Assembly: GCA_029688905.1 (NCBI GenBank)
Contig: JARULB010000001.1
Location: forward strand, 248,001 to 312,000
DNA length: 64,000 bases
Source of the DNA: Balneolales bacterium ANBcel1
GTDB taxonomy: Bacteria > Bacteroidota > Rhodothermia > Balneolales > Natronogracilivirgulaceae
Direction: 5' to 3'
Shown here piece after piece: positions 60,981 through 64,000 of this stretch. Both the position numbers and the translations under genes were made by a program. Positions within the stretch are counted from its first letter, which is position 1. Every line of letters begins with the position of its first letter. The notes below the pieces were generated by a model, which was not told the DNA's origin, did no database searches, and worked only from the letters and a program-made list of their open reading frames with translations.

Positions 60981-61124
60981 CGCTTAATCATCACCTCCGG
61001 AAAGAATACATGGTGACCAACGATATCCTGCATAGCTGGTTCCCTTGAAAAACGAAAACATTGTCCAATTTAGTAAAATTATTGTGATGTTACTTAACCG
61101 CACTAGCACCGATATTCATCATAT

Positions 61125-62471
61125 CTAACCCTCGTATTTTCCCCAGAATGACGTCTTTCGGCCATGGCGCTCCCGTAACTCCCGAACATATGCCTGATGG
61201 TCGTGCACTTTCTTCCAGTCATCAACTTCGGTGGCCAGCCGATCCAGCTTTTTGAGATAGCGAACGCCATGATGATAAATGGTGGATTTGCCGCGTCGCA
61301 GAATGGAATCGAGCAGTGATCGGTAGACAACTGTGGCCGGAAGCGGATAACCGGCTTGTTCCAGGGCTTTTGCCAACGGTAACAGGTTGGAGTAAAAATC
61401 CCCGTTGAGTTGTTCCGCCCGCTCAAGGATATAGTCTCCGGCTTCCTCCATAAGGCCCAGATCAACAAGGAAAGCGGCATGGGTCGGCGACAGTTCGCTA
61501 TCCGCAAGGATCTTCGGCAACTCTTCCTGCAGGACCGCATCATACTGGTCTTTGCCGATCACCGCCAGTAATTCCTGCAGCCCATCAAATGTACGGGAAC
61601 TGCGAAAGCGTCTCCAGGCAATATCTTTCTGATTTTGTGACTTTCCGAGCTTACCGTAAACGTCAAGCAGCAACCTGTCCCGCCGGGATACTTGATTGAC
61701 ATCTTCGTCGCTGATCTTTTCCAGCCACCCCAGGGCGCTTTGCGCATCTCCTGATTCCAGATACACTTCGGCGATATCAAGCCAGGCATTGGCGTTCAGT
61801 GAATCCCAGGAAGCCTGGCGGGTTTTGAGGAACAGCTCGGGATCCCTGATTTGCCGGGCCAGTGACTCGATAAGAAGCAGCCAATGTCTTTTGTGATATT
61901 CGTCCGACTCCGCATCCGCCGTTTGTTGTATCCGGTGGATAAGAGACCGAATAACAGATTCCGGGAGGTATTCCGATGCGCGATGAATCAGAGCGTCACG
62001 GACGCCATAGCCGTCATGCTTGTTAAGATCAAATACCAGATCAGCCAGCCACTCTTTGTCCGAACAGCGTTGTGCATACGTCGAAAAAATCTCGGCAGCA
62101 TCATAGCGGAACACGTCCCCGATATACCCGCTGGAGTCATCGCATCTTCCCAGAGTCGCTTCGTCACATTCATAAAACTTCGCCACCAGTTTCGAGCCGG
62201 TAACCGGATCATCCGCTCCCTCTTTAAGCATTTCAAGCAGCTGCTGCAGTTCGAGAGAAAACCCGTATGATTCCCCCCATCGGATGAAACGACGGGAGCG
62301 CTTGAGTCCGGCCAGTTTCGCCTTGAATTTTTTTACATTCTCCTCGGGAGTGGCAATCAAACGTTCCACAAGCTCATTAGCAATATCATTTTGTTCGGCA
62401 AGTTGCAAAAGCGCGTCCGAAAGGGCATCCGGACCCAGTTCTGCAAGGCGCTTTTTTCGGGAGTCATTCAT
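61125..62471 (-). CDS. DUF6880-like alpha-helical repeat protein
   Basis: 448 residues, almost wholly alpha-helical. It opens RKKRLAELGPDALSDALLQL and IANELVERLIATPEENVKKF, which matches the N-terminal pattern of DUF6880 proteins. The middle is TPR-like (NAWLDIAEVYLESGDAQSAL) and the end is LKKLDRLATEVDDWKKVHDH. No catalytic motif or signal peptide is seen; it is likely cytoplasmic. Proteins of this type have no established function. It is transcribed away from the toxin-antitoxin remnant at 60.8 kb and lies 134 bases downstream of the Phd-like antitoxin. Confidence 0.7.
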   Translation of the reverse strand: MNDSRKKRLAELGPDALSDALLQLAEQNDIANELVERLIATPEENVKKFKAKLAGLKRSRRFIRWGESYGFSLELQQLLEMLKEGADDPVTGSKLVAKFYECDEATLGRCDDSSGYIGDVFRYDAAEIFSTYAQRCSDKEWLADLVFDLNKHDGYGVRDALIHRASEYLPESVIRSLIHRIQQTADAESDEYHKRHWLLLIESLARQIRDPELFLKTRQASWDSLNANAWLDIAEVYLESGDAQSALGWLEKISDEDVNQVSRRDRLLLDVYGKLGKSQNQKDIAWRRFRSSRTFDGLQELLAVIGKDQYDAVLQEELPKILADSELSPTHAAFLVDLGLMEEAGDYILERAEQLNGDFYSNLLPLAKALEQAGYPLPATVVYRSLLDSILRRGKSTIYHHGVRYLKKLDRLATEVDDWKKVHDHQAYVRELRERHGRKTSFWGKYEG

Positions 62472-62526
62472 GCTATTATGTGCTTAATTATGCATTTGTG
62501 CTATAGTCTGCAGCTTCCTGTTCCGG

Positions 62527-62609
62527 TTAATCCTGCCGGGTATTTTCTGATAGCTTGTCCGAAACGGAAACGCGCCAAACCAGCACATGGGTTCCAGAAC
62601 AACGGTCAT
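62527..62609 (-). pseudogene. PIN toxin remnant with a one-base deletion
   Basis: The ATG at 62609 overlaps the antitoxin stop (ATGA), as in intact Phd/PIN pairs. The first five codons read MTVVL; the sequence then continues, one frame over, as THVLVWRVSVSDKLSENTRQ before a stop at 62527. A one-base loss in the expected Asp codon (GA-ACC) restores MTVVLDTHVLVW, the canonical PIN opening. The remaining domain is missing. Confidence 0.65.
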
Positions 62610-62836
62610 GTATCGGCCTCCCACTCACCTCCGACCGAACCAACGATATCTTCTTCGTATAAAACAGAGTCCTTTAGCAAGTTTTTTCCGGTATCTTCTT
62701 TTTGAGGCGATTCCATCCGGGCAATCGCTTTATTCTGCCTGGTGACTATGTACCGCCCCTGCTCATCGTGCATTACTCGAAGATTTTTTAGGCACCGGGC
62801 TTTGAACTCCGTGACTGATATGGTTGTCTTCTTCAT
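62606..62836 (-). CDS. Phd/YefM-type antitoxin, toxin partner broken
   Basis: 76 residues. MKKTTISVTEFKARCLKNLR is the DNA-binding beta-alpha start of Phd/YefM antitoxins, followed by GRYIVTRQNKAIARMESPQK and an acidic C-terminal segment (LYEEDIVGSVGGEWEADT) that would wrap the toxin. The frame is intact. Its stop overlaps the start of a frameshifted PIN toxin remnant, so this is now an orphan antitoxin. Antitoxins of this type also repress their own promoter. Confidence 0.8.
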   Translation of the reverse strand: MKKTTISVTEFKARCLKNLRVMHDEQGRYIVTRQNKAIARMESPQKEDTGKNLLKDSVLYEEDIVGSVGGEWEADT

Positions 62837-63055
62837 TTATAACCACCTCTTTAATAAAAATAGTCATTAAACATAGTTATTATGCAGCCTCAATAAAAGC
62901 GATAGCGCTGAATGATGCTCACCCACATATCCTGAAGTCATTCAACGGCAGCCTCGGTAAACTCAGCTCAACATCCATCAAAAGATGGCTTCACAATCAG
63001 GCAAACATGACCTCACACCCCGGATTATCCCTTCTTCACATCCCCCCGAAAAACA

Positions 63056-63676
63056 TCATTCGTTTGACGGATACCTGAGCAGCGGCAGCGATACGTTCCA
63101 GTACAGCGCGGCAATGCGGATTATCAGAACAGCCATAACGGCCGGAATCACCGCCCAGACTCCCGGAACCTGGAAGTAGTGGAGCACGGCAAACAGCACG
63201 GCGCCGCATAGGCTTGCCGACGCGTAAATTTCCCGGCGCAGAATCAACGGAATTTCACCTGCAAGCACATCCCGGATCATCCCGCCGACAACGCCGGTCA
63301 TCATCCCCATCACAATGGCAATGCCGTAGGAGCCGGTCACTTCAAACCCGTGCCGAAAGCCGATGATTGTAAATATGGCCAGTCCCCCGGCATCGGCATA
63401 TAGCAGCGTTTTCATCGGAATCCACCAGTACCGCACCAGCAGAAAGGTGCCAAGTGCGGCAAGCGCGGCAACCGGCAGGTAGACCGGGTCGGAAACCCAG
63501 AATACCGGATGATTCCCCAATATCACATCGCGCAGCGTGCCGCCCCCTACAGCGGTTACACAGCCCAGCACCACCACACCGAAAACATCCATCCGTTTCC
63601 GGCCGGCGGCAAGCGCGCCGGTCACAGCAAATGTTGCCGTGCCCAGCAGGTCAAGTATGTAGATCAATGGAATCAT
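63056..63676 (-). CDS. TRIC-type cation channel family membrane protein
   Basis: 206 residues with about seven hydrophobic segments arranged as two repeats. The first has ILDLLGTATFAVTGALAAGR and VVVLGCVTAVGGGTLRDVIL; the second has LAIFTIIGFRHGFEVTGSYG and MGMMTGVVGGMIRDVLAGEI. The paired GG(G/M)xxRDV(I/L) motifs are diagnostic of the UPF0126/TRIC family of trimeric cation channels. It would sit in the inner membrane and pass K+ or similar ions. It is monocistronic, with a possible sigma factor gene divergent from it. Confidence 0.88.
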   Translation of the reverse strand: MIPLIYILDLLGTATFAVTGALAAGRKRMDVFGVVVLGCVTAVGGGTLRDVILGNHPVFWVSDPVYLPVAALAALGTFLLVRYWWIPMKTLLYADAGGLAIFTIIGFRHGFEVTGSYGIAIVMGMMTGVVGGMIRDVLAGEIPLILRREIYASASLCGAVLFAVLHYFQVPGVWAVIPAVMAVLIIRIAALYWNVSLPLLRYPSNE

Positions 63677-63901
63677 TCACTGCTCGCGTTCATCACGGTT
63701 CAACGTTACGAAAGGCGGAACCCCCGGTCAATTCCAAAATGAACGAACCGCGTGAAGAGCAGCCACCCCGGCAATGGCGCAGGAAGGATGGTGACTGCAC
63801 GCTGTCGGTCACACCGGGACAAATTGATTCACCACCGGGACTTTTTCGAAGGAATGATGAAATAGATCATTTTTTTATGAATACATTACCGAATCCGGTG
63901 T

Positions 63902-64000
63902 ATGATTGGTAAAAACCACAATGACGTGAAAAGCCGAATTGATATAGAACCAGGCCTGGTGCATCGGGTGCGCAGCGGTGATGCACGGGCGTATGGCGAG
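63902..64000 (+). CDS. Probable ECF sigma factor, partial (runs off right edge)
   Basis: Only 33 codons are visible from the ATG at 63902. They end IEPGLVHRVRSGDARAYGE, which resembles the start of sigma-70 region 2 in extracytoplasmic-function sigma factors (pattern LVRRVRxGDxRAFEELY). The gene continues beyond the window. Too little is present to be sure of the subgroup. Confidence 0.45.
   Translation, partial: MIGKNHNDVKSRIDIEPGLVHRVRSGDARAYGE

Noticed and set aside
63739-63912. 57-codon plus-strand frame starting MNEPREEQPPRQW
   Set aside because: No recognisable motif, no clear ribosome site, and its end overlaps the start of the probable sigma factor gene; not enough to call a gene.
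1-64000. tRNA, rRNA, riboswitch and CRISPR signals
   Set aside because: Intergenic stretches were read for cloverleaf-like T-arm sequences, conserved rRNA segments and regular repeats; none was convincing. A covariance-model scan would be needed to exclude small RNAs.

Overview
The window reads as a chromosomal segment of a Bacteroidota-superphylum bacterium, most likely of the Balneolota/Rhodothermota branch. This is inferred from four large secreted proteins that end in a type IX secretion tail (NYPNPFNPST block, then a beta-rich tail ending RKMTLVK or a variant), DUF4402-type pilins, 7TMR-DISM sensor kinases and weak Shine-Dalgarno usage. No rRNA, tRNA, CRISPR array or intact insertion sequence was seen.

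1-22.6 kb, almost all on the minus strand, is a cell-surface locus. In transcription order it holds three very large type IX-secreted proteins (GLUG-repeat, array-type and Ig/glycine-rich), four acidic small subunits of DUF4402/pilin type, a PapD-like chaperone, a FimD-like usher with a C-terminal TPR tail, and, running off the left edge, a fusion of LysM, a FliF-like ring domain, one membrane span and a FliG-like domain. The fusion is the most unusual object in the window: flagellar MS-ring and switch domains in one polypeptide beside a pilus locus, with a 13-A tract at the junction.

22.8-28.4 kb holds a cryptochrome-DASH photolyase and a methyltransferase (plus strand), then a glycosyltransferase-nucleotidyltransferase fusion and an epimerase-like gene (minus strand).

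28.6-41.5 kb is a sulfated-polysaccharide degradation cluster on the minus strand: a GH39 alpha-L-iduronidase-like enzyme, an anaerobic sulfatase maturase, four sulfatases (two Cys-type, two Ser-type), a Gfo/Idh/MocA oxidoreductase and a PmoA/DUF6807 protein. One radical-SAM maturase could serve all four sulfatases. Iduronate 2-sulfatase-like and iduronidase-like members point to an iduronate-containing sulfated glycan such as ulvan or a glycosaminoglycan.

41.9-51.4 kb holds a DoxX-like membrane protein, a type IX-secreted Ycf48/BNR-like protein, a NarL-type response regulator with its 7TMR-DISM kinase, a solute-binding lipoprotein and a GH9-like glycosidase. A 7-2-7 palindrome upstream of the Ycf48-like gene fits a NarL-family binding site.

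51.8-62.8 kb is a worn accessory region: a LysE exporter gene broken by an in-frame stop, a Fic protein under two palindromes, a PD-(D/E)XK-DUF2075 helicase, a MazG-like pyrophosphohydrolase, an HNH-nuclease gene truncated before its nuclease domain, a PLD-helicase-DUF3427 protein, a DUF6880 protein, and two decayed antitoxin/PIN-toxin pairs. The window closes with a TRIC-type channel protein and the first codons of a probable ECF sigma factor.
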